This document shows positions 16,605 to 26,501 of a stretch of DNA of 64,000 nucleotides, in pieces. Where the stretch lies: NCBI RefSeq assembly GCF_025993685.1, contig NZ_DAJPEN010000001.1, forward strand, positions 4,349,268-4,413,267. The letters run 5' to 3'. The notes below the pieces were generated by a model. That model saw nothing but the letters and a program-made list of their open reading frames with translations. It was not told where the DNA came from and did not search any database. This DNA comes from Bacteroides mediterraneensis (GTDB taxonomy: Bacteria > Bacteroidota > Bacteroidia > Bacteroidales > Bacteroidaceae). A program made the position numbers and the translations under genes. Numbering within the stretch: position 1 is the first letter of the stretch; each line of letters begins with the position of its first letter.

Positions 16605-19600
16605 ATGAGATTGCTTTTGTTGACTTTGATAATATGGCTCGGAGGATATCCTTTTCGTCTGGAGGCAAAGGATAATTTCTTCTCGCAATACAATTTTTAT
16701 CATCTTACGGAAGAGTCGGGCTTACCCAATAACTCGGTGACTTCCGTGATAAAAGATTCGTTCGGTTATATCTGGATTGCCACTCAGGATGGACTGGCAC
16801 GTTACGACGGCTACCGTTTCCTGAGTTATGGGGCGGAAAAGGCGTTGTATCCTCTGAAAGGAGATTATGTGTACACCGTGTGTGAGGACCGTTACAAAAG
16901 ATTGTGGGTGGGGTCGGATGCCGGACTGGATTTGATTGACTTGCAGACGGGGATTCCTTTGCCTTTGTCTCATTTGGGTGGAGAGGAGTTTCCGGGACTT
17001 TCCTCATTGTTTGCTTCGTTTGTACGTTCTGTCGTGCAGGCTTCGAATGGAGATATCTGGGTGGTAACCGACAAGATGCTGTGGTGCCTGGAATTGGGTG
17101 ACGGCGGGAAGATAACAGGATGTTATCGGATGCAGGGACAGACGGATAATTCCATTTCCGCCATTGCAGAACTGGAAGGAGGGCTTTGTGCCGGTATCGG
17201 GAACCAGCTTTACTGGATCATGAAAAAGGAAGGCAGTGTGCTCGAAAAGCAGTTGCTTTCGGACGACATCGTGCCTTTCAGCGACGACTGGCGTATTTCC
17301 TGCTTGCAGGTGGATGGCGATTTCCTGTGGATAGGAAGTAACCGCGGACTTTTCCGCTACGGACGGGCGACAAGGAGCCTGAAGCGTTATCGATATTCGT
17401 CACACCGGGAAGGGATGCTCAGTCAGGCTTACATTACAGACATCAAGCGGACATCGGACGGGCATCTGATTGTCGCTACCTTTAACGGTCTGAACGTGTA
17501 TAACCGGGCTTCCGACTCGTTTTCCTTTATCCGTCGTCTGGAGGCTCCGGATGAGGGCGGATTGAACTCTAATATCATTGCCTGTCTGTTTATCGACGGA
17601 CAGGACATCTGGGCCGGTACACAGGACGGGGGCGTGAATTTCTTGTACCGTTCGCGCAGGCTGGGGGTATCCCGACTGGGGGATATTCCCTGGAAATTGT
17701 CGGAAGGGCGTACTCCTCAAATCAGTGCCATCACGGAAGACAAAACGGGAGACTTGTGGGTGGGAACGATTGAAGGAGGCCTTTATCAGATGAATCCGGC
17801 GACAGAGGCTGTAAGGCATTATGCTTTCATACCGCAGAATCCGGCGTCTATTCTTTCGAACAATGTGAACGGACTCTTGATTGACAGAGACAATCACCTG
17901 TGGGTATATACGTGGGGAGCGGGTATCAGTGAGCTGGATTTGAATAAGCCGCAACCGTCGTTCCGTCAGCACTCCAATGGAAAGGTGCCTGGTCTGGAGG
18001 ATGATTTTATCATGAGTGCGGCCGAAGATTCCATCAACCGGGGTATCTGGTTTGGCACCACGCACGGGCTGGTCTTTTATGACAAAGGGCAAGAGCGGTT
18101 CCGCCGGGTGGATTTTCATGCCGAGGTGTCAGAGTTCAAGTCAATCGGTTCGTTGTGTGTCGATTACAAGGGACGCCTGTGGGTAGGTACTTCCGAGGGG
18201 CTGTTTGTGGTGGACTTGTTTTCTTTTGCACGTTCTCGTCGACATTTCAATTATATTTATTTGCGCTATAAACTTGATGATGCAAAGTCTACGCAAGTAG
18301 AACGAATCAACGTGGTCTTTCAGGACAGTCAGGGAAGAATCTGGCTGGGAGGAAAGGGTACGGGACTGTATCGCTTGGTTTCGGATGAAGGAAACCGTTT
18401 CCGGTTCAAACATTATGGCAAAGAAGAGGGCTTTGCGGAGAATTCGGTGTATGGATTGTCGGAAGATAGCAAGGGGAACCTGTGGATTGCGACGGACAAC
18501 GGGCTGTCCCGTTTGCGGGTAGCGGAAGGCACGTTTGTCTCCTACGGCAAGTCCGACGGTCTCGTGGATAGTGATTATGATGTGAACACCTTGTATTTTT
18601 CGTTGAGACACAATCGTTTATATTGTGGGAAAGATCATGGCTTGTATGAGGTATCCCTTAAACGAATTCCCCCACATGCCAACGAACGTTCAATCGCTAT
18701 TTCTTCATGCCGTATCAATGACGGAGAATGGGAGTATTGGACCCGGAAATGTGTAGACGGCCTGGAGGAGGGAGACAAACTGGAACTGGCTCTGACGACG
18801 CATGAATATGGCTACAATGAGACGGTCCGTATCCGTTACAGAGTGGAGGAAGACGGTGGAAAATGGACGGAACTTCCGGTACAGAATCCAGTGGTGGTAC
18901 TGCCCTCGCTTCCGTCGAGAAACTGTCGGCTGGAAATACAGACCACTAATCAGGAGGGAGAATGGCAGCAGGAGATGCTGAGGCTGGACTTGCAGGTACG
19001 TCCGTATTATTATAAGTCGTGGTGGTTCTGGTCGCTGATTCTTCTGGCCGCAGGTTCTCTTTCTGTTCCCTTTTATCGTTATAAGGTACGTCGGCTGAAA
19101 CGCCGGCAGGTTGTTTTGGAACAGTTGGTGGCACAGCGTACACACGAACTGGAGGTACAGAATCACAGCCTGGAGGTCATGGCGCATCATGTGGAAGAAA
19201 TGGCCGAGGAAAAAATCCGTTTCTTTACGCACATCACCCATGAGTTCCGTACGCCGGTCACGTTGATTCACGGCCCCATTGAGCAGGCTTTGTCGCTCAC
19301 TTCCGATGAGGAGGTGAAAGAGCAGCTGCAAATCGCCGAACGGAATGTGGAGGATTTGCTTTCCTTGGTGAATGAACTGATGGATTTCCGGAAACTCGAT
19401 ACGGAAAAGGTGAAGTTGAATGTGCATCCGTTCGATTTGGTGGCCATGATAGAAGATTTGCTGTTGCCTTTCATTGCTTTTGTGAAAGACCGCCATATTA
19501 CCTTGCAGACTTATTATCACTTGCAGGGACTTTCTGTCAGTGCCGACCCTCAGTATCTTCACCGGGTATTGACGAATCTTCTGGCCAATGCGGTGAAGTT

Positions 19601-20750
19601 TACGCCCGACGGCGGAACCATCCGCCTGTATGCGGCCCGACTGGTGGACGAGGAGGGGAAGGTACAGCTTTATCTGTCCGTGTCCGATACAGGGTGTGGT
19701 ATTCCGGAAAAAGACCTTCCTCAGATTTTCGACAGTTTTTTCCAGGCACAAAACAAAGTGGTCTATCCGGTATTCGGCCAGAGTGGAACGGGCATCGGCT
19801 TGAACGTATGCAAGCGTATTGTTGCCCTTCACGGTGGGGTGATTTATGCTCGTAACAATCGTGCCGGAGGCTCTTCTTTCCGTATTCAGCTGCCTATGAA
19901 GGAAATGCCGGCAGATGAACTATCCGCTTCAGCAACGGAGGCTGCCGATAAAAATGCTTCTTCGGCTGAGGCTGTTTCGGCAGCACAGGCTACTGTATTG
20001 ATTGTGGACGACAACCATGACATGCGTCGTTACATCCGTTCGCTTCTGAAAAAAGACTATAAGCTGCTGGAAGCCGAAAACGGAGTGAAGGCTTTGGAGG
20101 TGATAAAGAAACATTCCGTAGACTTGATTATCAGCGATCTGCTCATGCCGGAGATGGACGGACTGGAATTGTCGAAACGGGTGAAGGAGAATCTGGAAAC
20201 CAGTCACATTCCTTTCCTGATTCTGACAGCTGTCCGTTCGGAAGAGAATGAAAAGATTTGTTACTCGGTAGGGGTGGATGAATATTTGTGCAAGCCTTTC
20301 GATGCGGAGGTGCTCAAGTATCGTATCCGTAACATTCTGGCTTTGCGTCGGGGGTATCGGGAAAGATTCTCCAAACCCGCTGCACTGGCAGATGTGAGTG
20401 AGCTGGGATTGATTGAAGAGTCCAGAGACAAGACATTCATGGATAAGGCGATGGAGCTGATGAAGCGGCATTATGCCGATTCCGAGTATGGATTGGATGC
20501 GTTTATCCGCGATATGGGATATAGCAAGACACTGGTAAACCAGAAAATGCAGAATCTGGCCGGGATGCCGATTGGGCAGTTCATGAAAAATTTCCGTTTG
20601 GATATGGGATATCAGTTGCTGGAACAGGGAAAAGGAGAGGCCAATGTATCGGAAGTAGCTTATGCGGTAGGTTTCAACGACCCTAAGTATTTCACGAAAT
20701 GTTTCAAGCAGCGTTTCGGTTGCCTGCCAAGTTCGGTAGGACATTCCTGA
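16605..20750 (+). CDS. Hybrid two-component system regulator (HTCS) of the adjacent PUL
   Basis: One-protein sensor and transcription factor of 1,381 residues. Order: signal peptide (1-21); two-component propeller repeats forming the periplasmic sensor (about 25-690); Y_Y_Y domain (about 720-800); membrane helix (805-824); HisKA with HITHEFRTP (H879 phospho-acceptor); HATPase with NLLANAVKFTPDGG, DTGCGIP and GTGIGLNVCKRI; receiver with VLIVDDNHDM and phospho-acceptor D1178 in ISDLLMPEMDG; AraC-type DNA-binding domain (about 1285-1380). Such proteins sense a PUL-derived oligosaccharide in the periplasm and activate the PUL. The converging GH28-GH92-SusD-SusC cluster is the likely target. An upstream in-frame start was rejected because the ATG at 16605 gives the signal peptide. 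Confidence 0.95.
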   Translation: MRLLLLTLIIWLGGYPFRLEAKDNFFSQYNFYHLTEESGLPNNSVTSVIKDSFGYIWIATQDGLARYDGYRFLSYGAEKALYPLKGDYVYTVCEDRYKRLWVGSDAGLDLIDLQTGIPLPLSHLGGEEFPGLSSLFASFVRSVVQASNGDIWVVTDKMLWCLELGDGGKITGCYRMQGQTDNSISAIAELEGGLCAGIGNQLYWIMKKEGSVLEKQLLSDDIVPFSDDWRISCLQVDGDFLWIGSNRGLFRYGRATRSLKRYRYSSHREGMLSQAYITDIKRTSDGHLIVATFNGLNVYNRASDSFSFIRRLEAPDEGGLNSNIIACLFIDGQDIWAGTQDGGVNFLYRSRRLGVSRLGDIPWKLSEGRTPQISAITEDKTGDLWVGTIEGGLYQMNPATEAVRHYAFIPQNPASILSNNVNGLLIDRDNHLWVYTWGAGISELDLNKPQPSFRQHSNGKVPGLEDDFIMSAAEDSINRGIWFGTTHGLVFYDKGQERFRRVDFHAEVSEFKSIGSLCVDYKGRLWVGTSEGLFVVDLFSFARSRRHFNYIYLRYKLDDAKSTQVERINVVFQDSQGRIWLGGKGTGLYRLVSDEGNRFRFKHYGKEEGFAENSVYGLSEDSKGNLWIATDNGLSRLRVAEGTFVSYGKSDGLVDSDYDVNTLYFSLRHNRLYCGKDHGLYEVSLKRIPPHANERSIAISSCRINDGEWEYWTRKCVDGLEEGDKLELALTTHEYGYNETVRIRYRVEEDGGKWTELPVQNPVVVLPSLPSRNCRLEIQTTNQEGEWQQEMLRLDLQVRPYYYKSWWFWSLILLAAGSLSVPFYRYKVRRLKRRQVVLEQLVAQRTHELEVQNHSLEVMAHHVEEMAEEKIRFFTHITHEFRTPVTLIHGPIEQALSLTSDEEVKEQLQIAERNVEDLLSLVNELMDFRKLDTEKVKLNVHPFDLVAMIEDLLLPFIAFVKDRHITLQTYYHLQGLSVSADPQYLHRVLTNLLANAVKFTPDGGTIRLYAARLVDEEGKVQLYLSVSDTGCGIPEKDLPQIFDSFFQAQNKVVYPVFGQSGTGIGLNVCKRIVALHGGVIYARNNRAGGSSFRIQLPMKEMPADELSASATEAADKNASSAEAVSAAQATVLIVDDNHDMRRYIRSLLKKDYKLLEAENGVKALEVIKKHSVDLIISDLLMPEMDGLELSKRVKENLETSHIPFLILTAVRSEENEKICYSVGVDEYLCKPFDAEVLKYRIRNILALRRGYRERFSKPAALADVSELGLIEESRDKTFMDKAMELMKRHYADSEYGLDAFIRDMGYSKTLVNQKMQNLAGMPIGQFMKNFRLDMGYQLLEQGKGEANVSEVAYAVGFNDPKYFTKCFKQRFGCLPSSVGHS

Positions 20751-20762
20751 ATCTGAAAAGAA

Positions 20763-20801
20763 GAAGCCGGAACCCGCAAGGTATTGCGGAGTCCCGGCTT
20801 A
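20763..20801. terminator. Hairpin between the HTCS and GH28 genes
   Basis: A stem combining AGCCGG/CCGGCT and CCGCAA/TTGCGG lies between converging genes. The U tract is poor on both strands, so terminator function is likely but not certain. Confidence 0.5.
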
Positions 20802-20859
20802 AAAAAAGAAATTTAGAAATGTACCGTTTCACAACGGGTTTATGAGCACTAAGCTAGTG

Positions 20860-22260
20860 TCATTTTTGGGTGATTCTGGCTGTATTTTCCAGGTGTACGT
20901 TTTCTGCGGCATAGTCGGGTCGTGTGTCTCCCCAGTTTACCATGCAGTCTTCCATCTGAATGTCAGAAGCCGTGTGGATAAAGAATCCGTAGGTCTTGCC
21001 TTTCAGGAAACCTTCTCCGTCGCACGGGCGTTTGTCGTAGATTCCTCCTTCGAAAGTAGTCCGTTTGTGGAGGTTCACTTCTACCTGGTCGAAGTAAATC
21101 CGGTTGATTTTGTCGGGGGTATCGCCACCCACAAAGACTCCGTTTTCACTCGTACACTTGATGTTGTGGAAATAAATGCGGCTTACTTCCCCGCAGGCAC
21201 CTTTCACGGCTCCTTTCGGGAAACGCCATCCCGCATCTTTGTGGTTGCCTACAGCACGTGGATAGGAGGTGACATAGATGGGTTCAGCCTTGCCCCACCA
21301 TACGTCGGAGAAGAAGCGGCAATCGACAATCATATTCGAGAAAATCACGTTGGTCACCGTACCTTCGTCACGGTTCTGTATGCCGATTCCCCGGTTGCTG
21401 TCCTTGATGATGCAATTGTTGAACAGAACGTTGTTGATTTTGTCCATGTTTTCCGAACCGATTTTTACGGCGCAGGAACGTGAAGTCATGGTGCAGTTGG
21501 TCACGACCACATCTTCGCAGCTTCCATACTCCTCAAATTCTCTTCGGTTTTTCAGACAGATGCAGTCATCGCCCGATTCAATGAAACAGTTGGAGATGCG
21601 CACATCCTTTGAATGGTCTACATCGATGCCGTCACCGTTCCGGATTTTGAGGTTGTTGAGGATACTGATACCGTCAATCATGACGTTGCGGCAGCCTATC
21701 AGATGGACTGTCCAGTAGGCACTGTTGCAGATGTTCACATCGCGTATCACCAGCTTCTCGATATTGGTCAGGGTGAGTACATGCGGGCGCGGGTCAAAGT
21801 CTGTGACCGGTTTCAGCTCGTAGGAATCGTCCAGCTCCTTGCCCATGAAGGCCACTCCGTTGCCGTCGATGCTTCCCGTACCGGTGATGGACACGTTTTT
21901 CAGGTCTTTTCCGCTGATCCACATCATACCTTCTCCCCGGTTGGCACCAAAAGCGCTCTCGGTATAGATGCTTTCATCGGGATTCGCCAGCAGCCGGGAA
22001 TTGGGGGCCAGCTGTAATTCCACGTAAGAAGCCAGTTTGAACGGTCCGCAAAGGAAGGTATGTCCTGAAGGTACGAGAACCGTACCACCTCCGGCTTCCG
22101 AGCAGGCGTTGATAGCTTTTTGGATGGCTGAGGCATCGTCCGTTTCCCCGTCACCGGTAGCCCCGTAGTCCATAATGTTGTAAATCCCCGTTTGCTGCGA
22201 GTGACATGCTCCGAGAAGGAAGATGCTGAGTAGTGCAAGTAGAATATTTTTTGTTTTCAT
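20860..22260 (-). CDS. GH28-family glycoside hydrolase, lipoprotein
   Basis: Right-handed beta-helix enzyme of 466 residues with a lipoprotein signal (LLGAC, Cys19). After the lipid anchor comes YNIMDYGATGDGETDDASAIQKAI, the usual start of GH28 and pectate-lyase-like helices. Active-site features of GH28 are visible: NGDGIDVDHSKDV, the aspartate pair in ESGDDCICLKN, and SCAVKIGSE followed by GIGIQNRDEG. The family includes polygalacturonases and rhamnogalacturonan hydrolases, but many Bacteroidetes members act on other glycans, so a pectic substrate is not assured. It follows GH92 by 26 nt on the same strand and is likely the end of the PUL transcript. Confidence 0.85.
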   Translation of the reverse strand: MKTKNILLALLSIFLLGACHSQQTGIYNIMDYGATGDGETDDASAIQKAINACSEAGGGTVLVPSGHTFLCGPFKLASYVELQLAPNSRLLANPDESIYTESAFGANRGEGMMWISGKDLKNVSITGTGSIDGNGVAFMGKELDDSYELKPVTDFDPRPHVLTLTNIEKLVIRDVNICNSAYWTVHLIGCRNVMIDGISILNNLKIRNGDGIDVDHSKDVRISNCFIESGDDCICLKNRREFEEYGSCEDVVVTNCTMTSRSCAVKIGSENMDKINNVLFNNCIIKDSNRGIGIQNRDEGTVTNVIFSNMIVDCRFFSDVWWGKAEPIYVTSYPRAVGNHKDAGWRFPKGAVKGACGEVSRIYFHNIKCTSENGVFVGGDTPDKINRIYFDQVEVNLHKRTTFEGGIYDKRPCDGEGFLKGKTYGFFIHTASDIQMEDCMVNWGDTRPDYAAENVHLENTARITQK

Positions 22261-22286
22261 AATGTATATGGGATTTATGTTCTTAT

Positions 22287-24614
22287 TCAGAATTTTTCAA
22301 TCAGTGAAGGGGGACAGTCTTCCGGAGCACTTCCCCATGTCTTATCGGGCGTATTTCCCATGACAAATACCATCTTGCCTCCTTCCATAATATCTTTATG
22401 CGTAATGTAGTTTCGGGTATAAGGCTTTCCGTTCAAGGTTACTTGTTGTATGTAAATGTTCTCCTTGGAGGCCTTTTCAGCTTGTAGGGTAAAAGTCTTG
22501 CCGTTTTCCAAGTGCAGCGTCGCCTTGGAGAAAGACGGACTGGCCAGCGCATAATAGGGGGAGCCCGGGCAAACCGGATAGAAACCTAAAGAGGCAAAAA
22601 TATACCAGGCCGACATTTGTCCCGCATCGTCGTTGCCCGACAAGCCTCCGGGGGCATTCAGGTATTCCGTTTCCATGATGTGACGTACGGTCTGCTGGGT
22701 CTTCCATGGTTCGCCTGCATAGTTAAACATGAAAGCTACCTGATGGCAAGGTTCGTTGCCGTGCCAGTATCTTTGTGCGCTGAACATGGAGTCCAGTTTC
22801 TCCACATAATGCGGTTGTCCGCCCATACATTCCATGAGTCCATACGGGTCCTGTGGCGCGTACCAGGTATAATGGCAGGGTGCCCCTTCGGTGATGAACT
22901 TGGCAAACTGGAAGGCGTTTGCCTCTTTCAGGAAAGTGCCGTCGGCATGCCGTCCCTGTGCATATCCTGTAGCAGGGTCGATGACGTTACGGTAGTTCAG
23001 GGCACGGGCAGCCAATAATTTGTAATCTTCTTCTTTCTGAAGCAGTTTGGCTACTTGGGAAAGAACAAAATCATCGTAGGCATATTCCAAGGTACGCGAC
23101 ACCTGCTCTTTGGTGTGGAAGGCATCGGGTACACTGTCCTCCAGTGGGATGTAGCCGTATTCCAGGTATGACTGTAAGGCCCGGCGTCCCATCCCGTTCC
23201 GGTAGTCTGCTTCCTGGACGGGCGATTCAAAAGCATTCTGCCGCATGGCCTTATAGGCCGTTTCGATGTCAAAGTTGCGGATACCTTTCACGTAGGCATC
23301 CCCTATGGCTGCTATGCAATGGTCGCCAATCATGGCTGCCGTATAGCTGTTCCAGCACGGGAAGATGGGCAACCAGCCACCCTGCTCGTATTTGTGGACG
23401 AGCGACTGCATCATCTGGCCTCCTCGCGTGGGGTATAATAGGTTGATGAGCGGATGCAAGGCACGGTAGGTATCCCACATGCTGAAATCATCATAATAAG
23501 TTTCGTTTTGGGCCAGCTGGAGAATGGAATCTTTCTGTGCAAAAGCCGGGTATCTTCCATCCACGTCGTTGAATGTGCGGGGAAGGAAAGAAGCCCGATA
23601 GAAGGCTCCGTAGAATTTCTCTTTGGCTTCCTGGTCAGGTGTTTCCACTTTGATGGCCGAGAGATGCTTCTCCCAGATTGCGGTAAGCTCCTTTCGGGTC
23701 TGGTCGAAATTCCAGTGTGGAATTTCCTGTTGCAGATTTTGTTCGGCTCCTTTTCTATCGGTGAAGGAAGAAGCCGCTTTGACCAATATTTGTTCATGGC
23801 TTTTTACGTGAAAGCCTATATAGATTCCGATATTTTTTTCATGACCGATTTTGGTCTGTCCAGGGAACAGACTGTCTTCCCGGAAAGTTCCAAAGTCGCA
23901 GGGATCTTTCTGGTAGTCTATAATAAAATGTCCGCTGTATCCGGCTGGTTCTCCCCAGCCTTGATAAATGCGATGTACGGGATTGTAGCCGTAAATACGT
24001 TTCTGAAGGGTATCAATTTCGATATATCCTTCTCCTTCGTCACTGTTAGGATTGACGATGAGATAAGCCTTTCCTTCCTTTTGGTAGGAAAAACGGAAAA
24101 TGGCCGACCGTGAACGGCCTGTCATTTCAGCCTGAAGATGTTCGTCAGGCAAAGTTACAGCATAATAAGATGGAGTAGCAGTTTCCTGCTCGTGTGAGAA
24201 TCGGGTGGCTCTTTTTTCCGGCAGGCATCGTAAAGTGTCGAACGAAGCCGTTAGTGTCATGGAGCCATAGTCTTGGGTGCATCCTCCCACAATCCAATGA
24301 GAATTGCGGAATCCTTGAAACAAGGAATCACGATAATAATATGGTGCGATGCATTTCAGTTCAGTGTCTTGTGTCTGTGGGGTCCAGAAATTCATGCCGT
24401 TGGGTTCCAGTACGGCAGGTAAGGTTTGTCCGTATTCTTCGGTGTGCTTGCCAAACATACCGGCAGTATGAGTCGTGCTGGCGGCAGTACCTATCCTTGT
24501 GTCAATGTACGACAACAAGTTTTCGGAAGTATGACCGTTAGCGCACGAAACAATGAATGGAGCAACCGCTCCATAAATCAGGGATTTGAGTAATGTAGTA
24601 AAATGTGTCTTCAT
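22287..24614 (-). CDS. GH92-family alpha-mannosidase, lipoprotein
   Basis: Calcium-dependent exo-alpha-mannosidase family, 775 residues. Lipobox IVSC places the lipidated Cys at 24. GH92 landmarks: YIDTRIGTA at the N-terminus, HTAGMFGKHTEEYGQTLPAVLEPNGMNFW, then FYGAFYRASFLPRTFNDVDGRYP, CMGGQPHYVEKLD, GNEPCHQVAFMFNYAGEPWKTQ and GNDDAGQMSAWYIFASLGFYPVCPGSP, the family signature. GH92 enzymes trim alpha-1,2-, 1,3-, 1,4- or 1,6-mannose from N-glycans and mannans; the linkage cannot be read here. The ATG at 24614 was chosen over an upstream one since it begins the signal peptide. It lies between the susCD terminator and GH28. Confidence 0.92.
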   Translation of the reverse strand: MKTHFTTLLKSLIYGAVAPFIVSCANGHTSENLLSYIDTRIGTAASTTHTAGMFGKHTEEYGQTLPAVLEPNGMNFWTPQTQDTELKCIAPYYYRDSLFQGFRNSHWIVGGCTQDYGSMTLTASFDTLRCLPEKRATRFSHEQETATPSYYAVTLPDEHLQAEMTGRSRSAIFRFSYQKEGKAYLIVNPNSDEGEGYIEIDTLQKRIYGYNPVHRIYQGWGEPAGYSGHFIIDYQKDPCDFGTFREDSLFPGQTKIGHEKNIGIYIGFHVKSHEQILVKAASSFTDRKGAEQNLQQEIPHWNFDQTRKELTAIWEKHLSAIKVETPDQEAKEKFYGAFYRASFLPRTFNDVDGRYPAFAQKDSILQLAQNETYYDDFSMWDTYRALHPLINLLYPTRGGQMMQSLVHKYEQGGWLPIFPCWNSYTAAMIGDHCIAAIGDAYVKGIRNFDIETAYKAMRQNAFESPVQEADYRNGMGRRALQSYLEYGYIPLEDSVPDAFHTKEQVSRTLEYAYDDFVLSQVAKLLQKEEDYKLLAARALNYRNVIDPATGYAQGRHADGTFLKEANAFQFAKFITEGAPCHYTWYAPQDPYGLMECMGGQPHYVEKLDSMFSAQRYWHGNEPCHQVAFMFNYAGEPWKTQQTVRHIMETEYLNAPGGLSGNDDAGQMSAWYIFASLGFYPVCPGSPYYALASPSFSKATLHLENGKTFTLQAEKASKENIYIQQVTLNGKPYTRNYITHKDIMEGGKMVFVMGNTPDKTWGSAPEDCPPSLIEKF

Positions 24615-24760
24615 GAATCTTAAATCTACGTGATTGCTATTTTTCTGCAAAAATAAGCATAGCAATTATATGATTTGTATGGGTTTAAGACTATTCAACT
24701 CATTATCTATATATTTTGTTATAGAATTTACCTTTGAAAACTGAATGATAAAATGAATGG

Positions 24761-24796
24761 AAAATATCGGTGAGGGAAGGCCCTCACCGATATTTT
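24761..24796 (-). terminator. Terminator downstream of susD
   Basis: A perfect 16-bp stem (AAAATATCGGTGAGGG / CCCTCACCGATATTTT) with a 4-nt loop lies 10 nt after the SusD stop. It would reduce readthrough into GH92. Confidence 0.8.
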
Positions 24797-24805
24797 ATAA
24801 AGTGA

Positions 24806-26476
24806 TCAATAACCCGGGTTCTGTTTCCAGTTGGTATTGTTGTTCAACGCATCGATGCTCAACGGCCACAAGCGGTATTGAGGATTCCTTGCATTCGGGT
24901 TAAACTGATCCTTGAAGCCCCAAGGCTCTTCAAATTTTCCGAAACGAATCAGGTCGTTACGACGCCAGTGCTCGTCGAGGAATTCACGTCCACGTTCATC
25001 CAGGATTTCCTGCAGGCTCGGGTCGTGGTCCAGCAGCGGAGCGTTCACGTACGCACGGATCTGGTTGAACAGGCTCATCGGAGTATCCCCGTTGGTAGCT
25101 GTTCCACCACGTACGATGGCCTCACACTTCATCAGGATGATATCGGCATAACGGAAGATGGGCACGTCATTATCCTGGTTACGGCTGAAGTTGTTATAGT
25201 CGTTGATGTCCGGGAAGAACTTGATGGAACGGTAGCCCTGTGTCCAGCCCTTCAGGTCCGCACCGCAGTTCAGGTCGGCGTTAGGCACGACGGGAGGATT
25301 GGCTGTCAGGTCTTCCTTCAAGGTGATGGCCTTGGTGAAAGTCACGTTCTCACCGCCATACGTGTTGCGGATGTTGGTCGGGTCACCGGTGGCATTGTCA
25401 TACTGGTACACGTCGAAGGAAGGCAGGCCGATGTTCTCACCGGTACTACCGGCAATCACGTCGTTACGACGGTCGCCCGGCAGGCAGAAGAGTTCGACGA
25501 ATTCCGGAGTCAGTGCCATGTTGCCACCCACGGAGTTGCTCATCTCGATACTGTAGAAACCGTTGCTGTTCTGACCGCGGCGCCATGTACGGAAACGGGC
25601 GAAGGTCATGCCCTGCACTGTTTCGGCATCATACGGCATGGCGTAGATGAAGTCCTTGATCTGTGAGCCGTTGGTATACATGAACTTGGTCTTGTAGTCG
25701 TCGCTCAGGTCAAAATGGCCGGAAGCGATGACACGGTCGCAGGCTTTAATACACTCATTCAGTTTCTCATTCTTGTCATTGGCGTTCCAGCTTGAACTGG
25801 TCACGTCCTTGGTATAGACGTTCCAGTTGATGTACAGCTTGGCCAGCAGGGCATCCACCATCCAGCGGGTCGGCTTGCCATAAGTGGAGGCATCCACGTT
25901 CTCGTAGCAGTTGTCGCGTACGGCAAGCAGTTCCGATTCAATCCACTTGGCCACGTCGGCACGCGGGGAACGGTCAATCTTTTCGTCGTCGGCCAGCAGG
26001 TGGTCGATGATAGGAGTATCACCCCAGTGGTCCATAATCATGAATGTATAGAAAGCTCGTACAGCACGTACTGGTGCCAAATCCTCATCAGTTGCAACTC
26101 CGGCATCTTTCAGGTCGAACAGGACACGGTTACAGTTGGTGATGGCACTCTGCAGCTCATCGAACACGTTCAGCTGGTTCTTTGAGTTGGTCGGGTCGAT
26201 CATGTGCAGTGAGAAGTTTGCCATATCACGGCCGTTCAGGTAGTCACCGTCGAAGCTGACGGCTGTATACTCATCCGAGTTGCAGGACACGCCCTCGTCG
26301 AAACGGCGGCCGATGGCGTTGCGGAATCCATAGAAAGCGTTGCTCATCTGGGCCTCTATGGCGATTTCCGAATTGGGCATCTCGGTGTATTGGGATTCAA
26401 TATTAACGTCCAGATCGGTACAACCGAATGCGGTAAGTGCCAGGAAGGCACCAGTCAATATATTTCTTGTTTTCAT
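24806..26476 (-). CDS. SusD/RagB-family surface glycan-binding lipoprotein
   Basis: SusD homologue of 556 residues. The lipoprotein signal ends ALTAFGC (Cys19) followed by TDLDVN, typical of SusD-like proteins that cap the SusC channel at the cell surface. Family features include the N-terminal TPR region (NAFYGFRNAIG ... RAVRAFYTFMIMDHWGDTP), the repeated aromatic positions of the ligand face, and the C-terminal ILDERGREFLDEHWRRNDLIRFGKF block that all SusD proteins share. It sits 25 nt downstream of the SusC gene on the same strand. Ligand unknown; the neighbouring GH89 and GH92 suggest an animal-type or host glycan. Confidence 0.95.
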   Translation of the reverse strand: MKTRNILTGAFLALTAFGCTDLDVNIESQYTEMPNSEIAIEAQMSNAFYGFRNAIGRRFDEGVSCNSDEYTAVSFDGDYLNGRDMANFSLHMIDPTNSKNQLNVFDELQSAITNCNRVLFDLKDAGVATDEDLAPVRAVRAFYTFMIMDHWGDTPIIDHLLADDEKIDRSPRADVAKWIESELLAVRDNCYENVDASTYGKPTRWMVDALLAKLYINWNVYTKDVTSSSWNANDKNEKLNECIKACDRVIASGHFDLSDDYKTKFMYTNGSQIKDFIYAMPYDAETVQGMTFARFRTWRRGQNSNGFYSIEMSNSVGGNMALTPEFVELFCLPGDRRNDVIAGSTGENIGLPSFDVYQYDNATGDPTNIRNTYGGENVTFTKAITLKEDLTANPPVVPNADLNCGADLKGWTQGYRSIKFFPDINDYNNFSRNQDNDVPIFRYADIILMKCEAIVRGGTATNGDTPMSLFNQIRAYVNAPLLDHDPSLQEILDERGREFLDEHWRRNDLIRFGKFEEPWGFKDQFNPNARNPQYRLWPLSIDALNNNTNWKQNPGY

Positions 26477-26501
26477 ATCTTAAAATCTCCTGTGTTAAGG
26501 G

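Noticed and set aside
24761..24796. Invertible promoter element
   Set aside because: The perfect inverted repeat has only a 4-nt loop and sits just after a stop codon, so it is a terminator; no recombinase gene is nearby.
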